Below, piece by piece: positions 30,001 through 37,800 of a DNA stretch of 38,896 bases. The DNA is from a virus. A program made the position numbers and the translations under genes. Numbering within the stretch: the first letter of the stretch is position 1; each line of letters starts with the position of its first letter. The notes beneath the pieces are model-generated. The model did not search any database, was not told the DNA's origin, and worked only from the letters and a program-made list of their open reading frames with translations. The stretch lies in the IMG/VR virus record IMGVR_UViG_3300037480_000054, positions 1-38,896 of that record; one strand, 5' to 3'.

Positions 30001-31695
30001 GGAACCAATTCTCCTCAAGACCCGGTCATAGCATTTATGGGACAAGCGTCCTATGGGACAATTGGACAAGCGAGAACCGGTGCGAATACAGAGATATCAA
30101 CTATCGTTACTAACTACCCTGGACCAGAATTAGTCGAAATCGCTACAATTATTTATCAAACATCTAATTTATATGATAATGGAGTTTCGGCAAGAGTTCG
30201 TTCTACTGATGAAGGTGAAGATTATATCGATTGGAGGGGTAGTAAATCTCCTACAGCAGGTGCCGCTCCTACTGACCACGGAAACTTATCAGGATTAGCA
30301 GATGATGACCATATTCAATACCTATTATTAGCAGGTAGAGGTGGACAGACTATAACAGATGATATAGATATAACAGGAACCCTAGCAGTAGATGATACTA
30401 TAATTACAGAAAAACTCTTTGCTGTAGAAGGTGCTGCTCTTGCTACTATAACAGATACAGGTATAATTTGTGGAGAGATAGGTGCTAATGGAAGTATGAC
30501 TTCTGCTAAAGCAGGTGGTCTCGTCCTAGGTTTTTCTGCCGCTTTTAGTACAATCGAAACAGATGGGATAGGTGCCATTTCTAACGGTTCTGCTACTGTT
30601 GGGTCTACCATCCGGGCTTCCGCTGAGGGGGCTCATGCTCAGGGCAAGGCATCGTCAAGCGGACACGGCATTTTCGCCGACGGCGTGGGCTCATATGCGT
30701 CAGGTGAAGTTGATGGGGATTATGATATTTTAGCATCCGGGAAAGGTTCGATGGCAATTGGATATGCTGATACTGGAGAAATCAGAGCGTCTGGTAACAA
30801 TAGTTTTCAATTCGGTCCTGGACTCAATGACACAGCGAATTCGCTACAGATAGGGATTATTGAAAACAACGGAGTGTGGTTAGGAGCAAATGGAGATATA
30901 ATCGCAACAGGAGATGTTGATGTAGATAGAGACTTAACTGTTTTGGGAGATACAGAAATTGGTGGAGATACAGAAGTTGATGGTGAACTGACTGCATTGA
31001 GATTGCTTTCTAGTATCGGAGGTGCAACAAACATCGCTGTTGGTGGAGATACTCTAATGGACATTACAACTGGAACTGTGAATGTAGCAATAGGGCAAGA
31101 TGCTTTAGAGTCTAATACTTCAGGTAATTCTAATATGGCAATAGGAGGTTCTTCTTTACAATCTAATCTAGATGGAACTCAGAATACTGCTATTGGAGTT
31201 AATTCACTTAACTTAAATACTGATAAAACTGGTAGCACGGCGGTAGGGTTTGAGGCACTTAAAAGTTCTAACTCTAATTTCTGCACTGCTATAGGACATA
31301 GAGCATTATATTCTTTGACAACCAACAGTGATACTTCTGTTGCCATCGGAGGTGAAGCATTGTACTATTGCCAAACGAATAGTTCTAATAATGTTGCAGT
31401 TGGATGGCAAGCAGGAAAAGGTACAACAGGACATAGTAAAGTAGGTTGTGTCTTTATCGGCAGGAAGGCAGGAAGAGATGAGAATTCGTCTAATAAATTA
31501 TATATTGCTAATTCAGAAACAGCAACTCCTCTAGTCTACGGAGATTTCTCAACACCACAAGTGACTGTCAATGGAGCGTTAACTACAACAGGGACATTAA
31601 CGGTAGGAGCATATACTTTACCTGCTACTGATGGAACAAATGGACAAGTGTTACAAACTAACGGTAGTGGCATATTAACTTGGGTCACACCATAA
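27064..31695 (+). CDS. Long tail fibre (1543 aa), modular
   Basis: The start overlaps the preceding stop (TAATG). The N-terminus (about 1-45) is an anchor-like helical region. A module of the type D-x-H-x-x-YL-x-x-AGRGGQTITDD-ITGxLxVD appears near residues 255-290 and again near 1080-1110, with a third variant (HSHTNLEDLDQVDDHLLYLDLAGTRPMTGNLNMD) near 505-545. Residues about 1180-1250 are YadA-like AxGxxAxAxG repeats. The C-terminus (about 1325-1490) has many N-x-AIG-x-x-AL repeats predicted to form a trimeric stack. It is the likely receptor-binding fibre. A GC-rich segment at about 30600-30705 marks a mosaic join. No intramolecular chaperone domain is seen. Confidence 0.9.
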   Translation: MAKKKLNNVTRTTFQVPVPKVKDQSQDRWNKQITSWLKQFIEERTQEVPYISVQDDGSFSVPLTYALQFENAGLTHNPEGTVIVDLTAGPAGANNKVAVDGTATSGFLGANSNDGVLRVSSPFTYTDGGDWINLSMTQATDSTDGYLDFLDWNTFNDKADYLFGANDFSGTGNFTTSGGVTANTLTGTVLTASQPNIDHDSLTNFVADEHVAHTGVTLTAGTGLDGGGDISSNRTFDVNIGEIEALIDHNALLNLAVGDVHAQYLLSAGRGGQTITDDITITGDLTVDTDTLFVDSANDYVGIGTITPSAKLDVGGLTSWVHSGDPIASFTKSDTGVTGISMRNTSATGTNQDFKFVISDTTGHYIALSVPGVSNNGTRFGTANEDSDFIFNTGGTKRHLTIGTLSAKNLQFGTNNTERMRIDSAGFINMYDGLDVATDLTVGASVTISPFTTAGYVKNDTDGLLSGGNLIYHNDLEGLNVGDYQHLTAAEKTDFDTLTDGSNADPLHKHSHTNLEDLDQVDDHLLYLDLAGTRPMTGNLNMDDFNVNNVGHIQFDLNHVAEDPSSGEEEGTLAWNTNELALEISSGRGPVAQVPYEMWLPRRLSWNNTGSDIPDGTVVYLCKSGGVVCIAPVNSRDPQIVEKTVGITTQLIPDGEVGFVTTYGEVRGLDTSSWSVGETLYVSPTVDGGLTSTRPIQGDWPIPLCEVVVSDPDDGVLFVKYLQIFDPDDIKNATGFPEQNAAVKQSDISFTDIDRTLTIAPNTGGGYDTFYIWQLGIKYIFDSAQNIEILDEEGTYYIYFDEGVLTYVKNPDTGTIITLIRTKVLVSIIYWRESEDPSVGDGGAVIIGDERHGYDMSGSTHAYLHRENGMVWDSGLALGDMNVDGSGDDDSAAQFSTTGGITVDEDLINISFGTTSTTGLPIFYLDGANANLRRLTETAFSVTSLDGTTNTRLAFNEFTGGAWQISEVSNNDFALCHIFGTNSPQDPVIAFMGQASYGTIGQARTGANTEISTIVTNYPGPELVEIATIIYQTSNLYDNGVSARVRSTDEGEDYIDWRGSKSPTAGAAPTDHGNLSGLADDDHIQYLLLAGRGGQTITDDIDITGTLAVDDTIITEKLFAVEGAALATITDTGIICGEIGANGSMTSAKAGGLVLGFSAAFSTIETDGIGAISNGSATVGSTIRASAEGAHAQGKASSSGHGIFADGVGSYASGEVDGDYDILASGKGSMAIGYADTGEIRASGNNSFQFGPGLNDTANSLQIGIIENNGVWLGANGDIIATGDVDVDRDLTVLGDTEIGGDTEVDGELTALRLLSSIGGATNIAVGGDTLMDITTGTVNVAIGQDALESNTSGNSNMAIGGSSLQSNLDGTQNTAIGVNSLNLNTDKTGSTAVGFEALKSSNSNFCTAIGHRALYSLTTNSDTSVAIGGEALYYCQTNSSNNVAVGWQAGKGTTGHSKVGCVFIGRKAGRDENSSNKLYIANSETATPLVYGDFSTPQVTVNGALTTTGTLTVGAYTLPATDGTNGQVLQTNGSGILTWVTP

Positions 31696-31716
31696 CAACT
31701 TAACAAGGATAAAACA

Positions 31717-32040
31717 ATGGGAATATTAGACCAACAAGAAATATCGCAAGCAGAAAAAGTTTTCGCGGTAAGAGAAGATATCACAGCGAAAATAAACAAA
31801 TTATACCGCAAAAATAATAAAGAGCACAAAAAGATGTTCAAGAGTATTTGGTGCAACGGTGTAACGTCCCAGGACTTATTTACTGATTATGGGACAGGAG
31901 CAGAGGATTTATTTATAGTTTCTGAGAAATTACAAGATTTATTACTGTTCATTAACCCTGATTACGAGGTACTTGTACCTCCATGCGAGTATATTATCAA
32001 CCCAGACGGCACTGTCACGGTAGGTGACCTCATAGAATGA
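31717..32040 (+). CDS. Small late protein, 3' end replaced by an insertion
   Basis: The protein has 107 residues behind AAGGATAAAACA. It has a helical first half (QAEKVFAVREDITAKINKLYRKNNKEHKKM) and a compact end (NPDYEVLVPPCEYIINPDGTVTVGDLIE). Its stop overlaps the next start (ATGA). The closing TVTVGDL- is found again just beyond the next gene at 32572-32613 in the same frame, so this gene was probably split or re-ended by the nuclease gene. Function unknown. Confidence 0.7.
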   Translation: MGILDQQEISQAEKVFAVREDITAKINKLYRKNNKEHKKMFKSIWCNGVTSQDLFTDYGTGAEDLFIVSEKLQDLLLFINPDYEVLVPPCEYIINPDGTVTVGDLIE

Positions 32041-32564
32041 ATATAAAACATAAAAAATGTATAATCTGTAATAAGGACTTTACCGCTAAGGGGAATTCTA
32101 AAACGTGCTCAAAAGAATGTGGGAAGTTGAATATCAAGAAGACTTCCAAAGTATATTGCAGTAGACAAGATGTGGTTGCTAGAAGAAAAGAGCAAGAGTC
32201 TTCTGGAAAGTGGTCATCTACGAGAGAAAAATACCATTCTAACCCAGAAAACAGACAAAAGAAAACGGATAGGTTACATACCATAGATGGGCAAAGAAAG
32301 AATAGAGAATCAAATTGGAAATGGAGAGGAATAAAAGACATGACTGTTGAGAAGTATAATACTATGCTCAGTAGTCAAAACAACTGTTGCTGTATATGCG
32401 GTAGACATATGTCTGAGTTTAAGTATAATTTAGCAGTTGACCATGACCATAGTACAGGCAGAGCAAGAGGACTACTTTGCAATAACTGTAATAATGGACT
32501 AGGTAGATTTCAAGATGATATAGATATATTAGCAAGTGCTATATCGTATTTACAACAGAAATAA
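32037..32564 (+). CDS. Endonuclease VII-like HNH nuclease
   Basis: The protein has 175 residues. An N-terminal CIIC...CSKEC zinc site (8-28) precedes a basic linker with YHSNPENRQKKTDR. The catalytic part is CCCICGRHM...LAVDHDHSTGRARGLLCNNCNNGLGRFQDD (118-161): CxxC, DHDH, N and CxxC, the layout of recombination endonuclease VII and related mobile HNH enzymes. Placed alone within tail genes and breaking the upstream gene's end, it behaves as a homing-type insert. Confidence 0.88.
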   Translation: MNIKHKKCIICNKDFTAKGNSKTCSKECGKLNIKKTSKVYCSRQDVVARRKEQESSGKWSSTREKYHSNPENRQKKTDRLHTIDGQRKNRESNWKWRGIKDMTVEKYNTMLSSQNNCCCICGRHMSEFKYNLAVDHDHSTGRARGLLCNNCNNGLGRFQDDIDILASAISYLQQK

Positions 32565-32571
32565 GAGTAGA

Positions 32572-32613
32572 TGGACGGTCACAGTCGGTGATTTAGTAAA
32601 TCCATCAGAATAA
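32572..32613 (+). pseudogene. Orphaned 3' end of the split late gene
   Basis: TGG ACG GTC ACA GTC GGT GAT ... reads WTVTVGDLVNPSE and stop, matching the TVTVGDL- end of the 31717-32040 product, with mainly synonymous differences. It lacks a start and appears to be the ancestral C-terminus cut off by the nuclease gene insertion. Confidence 0.65.
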
Positions 32614-32622
32614 AATATGAGT

Positions 32623-32641
32623 ATTGTATCTATACTATGTA
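32623..32641 (+). promoter_or_regulatory. Late promoter element 4
   Basis: ATTGTATCTATACTATGTA, identical to elements 2 and 3 in 19 bases, ends 58 bases before the first ejection-type gene. It provides a separate transcript for the ejection module through the window end to the terminator at 3122. Confidence 0.85.
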
Positions 32642-32699
32642 GAGCAATCATTTCTCATATTTACAAATATGCAATTAAATACAAAAAAGGACAGTTATA

Positions 32700-33602
32700 A
32701 TGGGACTTTTTAAGAAAAGCACACCAGATAAGTTTATAGAAACTCCTCTTACGAAGAGTCAGAAAGCAGCAGACGAGTTGCAGCAAAGTCTAGTTGAGAG
32801 AGATATTAACATTCCAACTCAACAAGTTGCTGGTTTATCAGGACTTGAACAACAGGGATTAACACAGGCAGGAGGTCTTGCGAACATAGATAGTGCTGCT
32901 TTGGCACAATCATCTGCCGATGTTTTACAACAAACATTGTCAGGAGGATTTGACCCTAGAACATCGCCGTTCTTCCAGGGCTTACGTGCCGAGTCTGAGA
33001 GACTAAAACAAGAAGGTATCTCCGATACTCTCCGTAGGTCTCAACAATTGACTGGTGCCCCATCCAGCGTCGCTCTAAGGCAAGCGGGAGAAGTAGGTGC
33101 TAGGTTCGATGAGAATACCCTTCAGACATTAGGTGGACTATTCGAGCAAGAGAGAGGCAGACAATTCCAAGCGATAGGTGCTGGGTTTAATGCTCCAGGT
33201 GCTATTGCTCAGACGTTGCTCGGAGCAGGACAGGTTCCTCGCTCTATAGAGCAGCAGATATTGAATGCTCAATTTGCTCAGAGACAAGCACAAGAACTCG
33301 CCCCATTCCAATATCAGAATCCTATAGCATCAGACCTTTTAAGTCAACAAAGAATGAACTTCATCCCAGGACAACAGGGTAGTTCATTATTCCAAGATAT
33401 AGCAGGAGTCGCTGGTATAGCATCAGGACTTGGTGGATTAGGTGCAGCAGGAGCAGGAATGTTAGGAGCAGGAGGAGGACTAGATATGTTTAGTCAAGCA
33501 GGAGGACTCTTTGGAGGTGGAGCACAGACCGCAGGTAAGGGGTTAGCATCAGGAATAGGCAGTTTCTTATTCGGAAAACCAGCAACGACACCAACGCCTT
33601 AA
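32700..33602 (+). CDS. Putative DNA ejection protein, Gly/Ala-rich
   Basis: The protein has 300 residues. It has a basic, soluble N-terminus, a long Gln-rich helical middle (QQVAGLSGLEQQGLTQAGGL, LRRSQQLTGAPSSVALRQAGEVGARF) and a Gly/Ala-rich hydrophobic C-terminus (IAGVAGIASGLGGLGAAGAGMLGAGGG). This plan is typical of small internal proteins ejected with DNA that line or cross the envelope. It heads the module with two more large internal proteins. Confidence 0.72.
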   Translation: MGLFKKSTPDKFIETPLTKSQKAADELQQSLVERDINIPTQQVAGLSGLEQQGLTQAGGLANIDSAALAQSSADVLQQTLSGGFDPRTSPFFQGLRAESERLKQEGISDTLRRSQQLTGAPSSVALRQAGEVGARFDENTLQTLGGLFEQERGRQFQAIGAGFNAPGAIAQTLLGAGQVPRSIEQQILNAQFAQRQAQELAPFQYQNPIASDLLSQQRMNFIPGQQGSSLFQDIAGVAGIASGLGGLGAAGAGMLGAGGGLDMFSQAGGLFGGGAQTAGKGLASGIGSFLFGKPATTPTP

Positions 33603-33640
33603 TACCAAAAATTAACATAACAAAATAAGGAGAGCATAAA

Positions 33641-34864
33641 ATGCCCCCACTTCGAGTATTACCACAAAAAACACCTTTCGACCCTAATCAGATTGCACAG
33701 ATGAACCTATCTATACAGAATCTATTCAATACAGTAGAGAAAGAAAGGACTAAAAATCAAGATAGACATGTCGCTAGAATTATATCAGATATAAAACCAA
33801 GGATGACAGACGGTACTCCTAAAACTAAACTTGAACTCAATCAAGAGATTCAAGACAGAGTAAGAAAGAGCAACCTCGACAGACAACCATCTGGAGTATT
33901 AGGTGCACTGTTCGGAGGGTTAAGCACTACCGCTCCACCTACTGGACTTACACCTCTGGAACAAGGACTTACTAAATCTACGTTCTCTAACCTATTAGGA
34001 GGAGAGCATAAGAAGTTATCCCCTTCTGCACAGGGGGGAGTATTAGATGATTTTGTAGGAGTTACTAATTCTGTCTTAAGTGATATACTAGGAAAACCTG
34101 TTTCAATAACTGATAGAAGTAAAAAGGGAACTGGAATAGAGGCATTGGACGCATTGGATGCGAATGCAGTAGAAGTTTATAATAAAGTATACAAACATGG
34201 CAAAGCACTTGGCATGTCTGGTCCTCAGTTAAATAGACTATTAGGACAATACGCCGCTACACATATGTCTGGTAATCAAAAAGATATTGATACGTTACAC
34301 GAAACACTAGTTGGTGGTCAGGATTTTGACACTTTAAAAGATGATGTTTTCGAGCCATCTAAAACTATAGTAGATGAGTTTGTAAAACAGAGAGAGGCAC
34401 AAAGCGGTTTTACAGATAAGGGGGAATTAGAAAATCTACAAAAAGACAAAGTGGCAATGGACTTAATGAGGTTAATCCTTGTCAAAACTATGAAGGATGC
34501 TAGTTCTAGCAGACTCTTAGCGTTGAAAGAAAACTTAAGAGACAAAGAAGGTGAAGGGGTTCTAACATTTGACGAGTTGGACTTTATGGAAGGGTTAATA
34601 GATGACCCTCAACCACAGTTTGATAAAGACGGACAGTTAAGAGAGAACGTTTTGACCAGCAAGTGGGGAGGTTCTCCAGACGATTTAGATAACATTTTCC
34701 ATAAATTACTCCAAGCAGGAGATACTAGTCTTTATAAATCTAAATATTTAGCAACTCTTAATGCTTTGGAAAAAATAAAAGATAAGGGGCAGTACAGAGA
34801 CGCTCTCAAGTTCCTATCTGAAAGCAAAGACATAGTAACAAGTATAGATAAGTTTATACAGTAA
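33641..34864 (+). CDS. Putative internal virion protein
   Basis: The protein has 407 residues behind AAGGAGAGCATAAA. It is mostly helical and polar, with MNLSIQNLFNTVEKERTKNQDRHVARIISDIKP near the N-terminus and a Gly/Pro/Leu link at about 85-115. No membrane segment is obvious. Position between the small ejection protein and the giant protein suggests part of the same ejected complex. No family is recognised. Confidence 0.68.
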   Translation: MPPLRVLPQKTPFDPNQIAQMNLSIQNLFNTVEKERTKNQDRHVARIISDIKPRMTDGTPKTKLELNQEIQDRVRKSNLDRQPSGVLGALFGGLSTTAPPTGLTPLEQGLTKSTFSNLLGGEHKKLSPSAQGGVLDDFVGVTNSVLSDILGKPVSITDRSKKGTGIEALDALDANAVEVYNKVYKHGKALGMSGPQLNRLLGQYAATHMSGNQKDIDTLHETLVGGQDFDTLKDDVFEPSKTIVDEFVKQREAQSGFTDKGELENLQKDKVAMDLMRLILVKTMKDASSSRLLALKENLRDKEGEGVLTFDELDFMEGLIDDPQPQFDKDGQLRENVLTSKWGGSPDDLDNIFHKLLQAGDTSLYKSKYLATLNALEKIKDKGQYRDALKFLSESKDIVTSIDKFIQ

Positions 34865-34874
34865 GGATTAACCA

Positions 34875-37800
34875 ATGGGAATATTTGACAATATATTCAG
34901 AAAAAGAACTACTGTTAACAGATTACCTGAACCAGAGAAAACTAAGGCGAAAGTTGAAGAGGGAATCTTCGCGGGCGTTAAGGATAAGAAGAAAAAGAAG
35001 ATGGAAGTACAGATAGGATTGTTTGAGAATATACTTGGTGACGCCAATGACTTATACCGTGTGGATAAAAATAATACCGACGAAGGCATGTTTAAAGAGA
35101 CTACTCCTGATAAACAACCATTACCTGGAGATATCGGCAAACTTAAAATTGTAGAGGGGACTTTCGCAGATGTCTTTGCACAGAATGCGAATAGAAAACC
35201 TCAAGGACCACCTAGACCTCCAGAAGAAACTGGTATTTTACCTACATCTGTTTTTCCCACATCGACAGAAGAGTCTCAACAACCTAAAGAGATTTACAAC
35301 CCAGCGAAAATAAAAAAAGAAAGAACTACTACGCCTATGACAGGTTCTGGTTTCTTTATGGGTGGAATCCCCGATATTGGTGGGTTTAAAGCAAAACGAA
35401 GAGCGGCAGGATTCAAACCTGTATCTAACGCTAAGGCAGATGAGATTATATCAGAACAAGATAAACATTACGCCAAGGCAGAGGCGGAGAGAGTAAGAAA
35501 GTCTGGAATACCATTGGATTATAAAGGGGAAACGCTTAGAAAAGAATCTCTTACAGATTGGATGCCATATTTTAGCAGTGCAATCGAGGTGGTAGAAGAC
35601 ACAGATTTTATTAAAGCACAAAACTTTCTAAGTAAATATAAGAAACCAGAAAGAGAAGACTACTCTAATATAAACGACTACCTTAATGCTAGAGATGAGC
35701 ATCTTAAACATGTTAATTACAAAAAAGATTACACTTCTAATGTAGCGAGAGAAGCGAATAGAACCACTGGTGGTAAAGCAATCTTCGCGATAAAAAACGC
35801 AATCCCATATGTTATAGAGTTTGTAGCGACAGGTGGTGGAGCGGCGGTAGGTAAGGGTTTAACAAACAAGTTGATAAGAAAAGGTGGCAAGAAACTACTT
35901 CGTAAAGAGATTCAAGAAGAGATATTTGAGAAGTCTGCTAAAACGGCACTCCTTGAAGGTCTTGAAGCAAAAGGCAAGAGAGCAGGTGTAAAAGCATTCA
36001 CTAAGCAACTTGGTATTCAAGCACCTGGAACTGCTGTTGGAGCATTAACTCAAACAGTATTCAACCCTTTGCGAGTGGCGGTAAATGCTCTAGATGCTGC
36101 GACAACTGTAGACGAAAAAGGAGAAGTAACTATAGGTGACCCTAAAGTAGTAGAAGGTTTCTTCGTTACTGCTATCGATATGTTCAGTGAAAGAACAGGG
36201 CAAGCGGCACTCGCTCTCCCATCCGCCGCTATCAAAGGTGCTCTAGGAAAAACGGTAGCGATAACACCGGGTCTAAGTAAACTAGTTGGGAAAATGGATA
36301 AGTTCTTTTTCAAATGGAAACTAAAAAATCCTAATGGAACAGGAAAGGCATTCGCAAATGCATTACGTAAAGCGGGGATAAATAACATATTCGAAGAGTC
36401 TGTAGAAGAAAGAATCGGTGGTGCTATTACCGCTGCCGCAGGATTCACAGACTCTAATAAGGGATTCATTGGCAGAACATTAGAAGGTTCTATACCTCAT
36501 TCACTTGATGATGTATTAGTAGAATTAGCAGCAGTAAGTGTTCCAGGATTAATCTTCGCGTCAGCAGGAGGAATGGGAGGGATAGTTCCTAAGAAACCCT
36601 CTTACACAACCAGACTTAATGAGGAAACAACTACAGAGGATATTGACAAAGCACAACAATTAATTAAAGAAGGTTGGGAAGAAAGCGGGTTCAAAGTAAA
36701 TAGCAAATATAATAAAGAAGATAATAGTATAAGAACTGTAGTTACTGGTATGACTAATGAAGGCGTTGAGGACTTAGAACAAAAGGCAAAAGATAAAGGC
36801 GTAACTATCCAAGAATACGTTAAAGAAAAACAGGAAGCACCAGCCGCACCAGAGGTCATAGAAGAAGCAGTACTAGAGACCACAGAAGAAGCAGTTACGG
36901 AAGAAGTTGTAGAAGAAGAGGTCTCTCCAGTAGGGACTATAGAACTTGCTAAGAGTAATCTTGATACTGCTCGCGAAAATATAAATGTCGATTTACCAGA
37001 AGGTCCAATTAATAAAGATTTCTTAAACGAAGAAACGATTCCTCAGTTAATAGATAGAACAGATTTAGTTATCGATGATATTAAGAAAGATGATGTTCAA
37101 GGAAATAAAACAGAAGTAATAGATACTTTGACGAGAGATAATCAGGCGTTGTCTAATATCAAACAATTGGTAGACCAAACTCCAGCAATAAACTATACAT
37201 CAACACTAAAAGATTCCATCAGAGTTATGTTGGGAGAAGGTGGGGAACCGGTATCAGACGAGACAGTTAAAGAAGTCTTTCAACAGATTAAAGAAGAGAC
37301 CAGTTCGGAAGGAGACCCGTTTGTAGGATTAGTTCAAAGTATATTAGATAGGTATAACTCTACGTTTACCAACACTGATATGACGGAAGAACAAAAAGAT
37401 GATGCGATTCTAAATGCTAACCTTCAAGACGTTGCTAACTCTGCTCAAGAAAAGGTAAATGAGGGATTACTAGAAAACTCAATGCAAGATATAGTATCTT
37501 CCGTAGAGAACACTAGGGGATTAGTACCTCTATCTGTTCAAAAAGAGATTGACGACTTGACAGAAAATTTAATATCAGGTCCTAAAAATGTAGAGTTCGT
37601 AAGGACATTCATCGATGATTATCAAGCATTATTAGATAAGGCGACTGCTCCAGAACCAACAGTAGATTTCCCACTAACGCTTGATGACGTTATAGAGGAA
37701 CCAGAGGTAGAAGATGTAGTCGAAAAAGAGGAACCAGTAGTTACTGAACCAGAAGAAACTCTGGAGAGCAAGATTAATAAATTGGACAAGAGCCTAGAGA

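Noticed and set aside
30315-31064. Minus-strand frames within the long fibre gene
   Set aside because: They are shadows of repetitive coding DNA on the other strand, with no ribosome sites.
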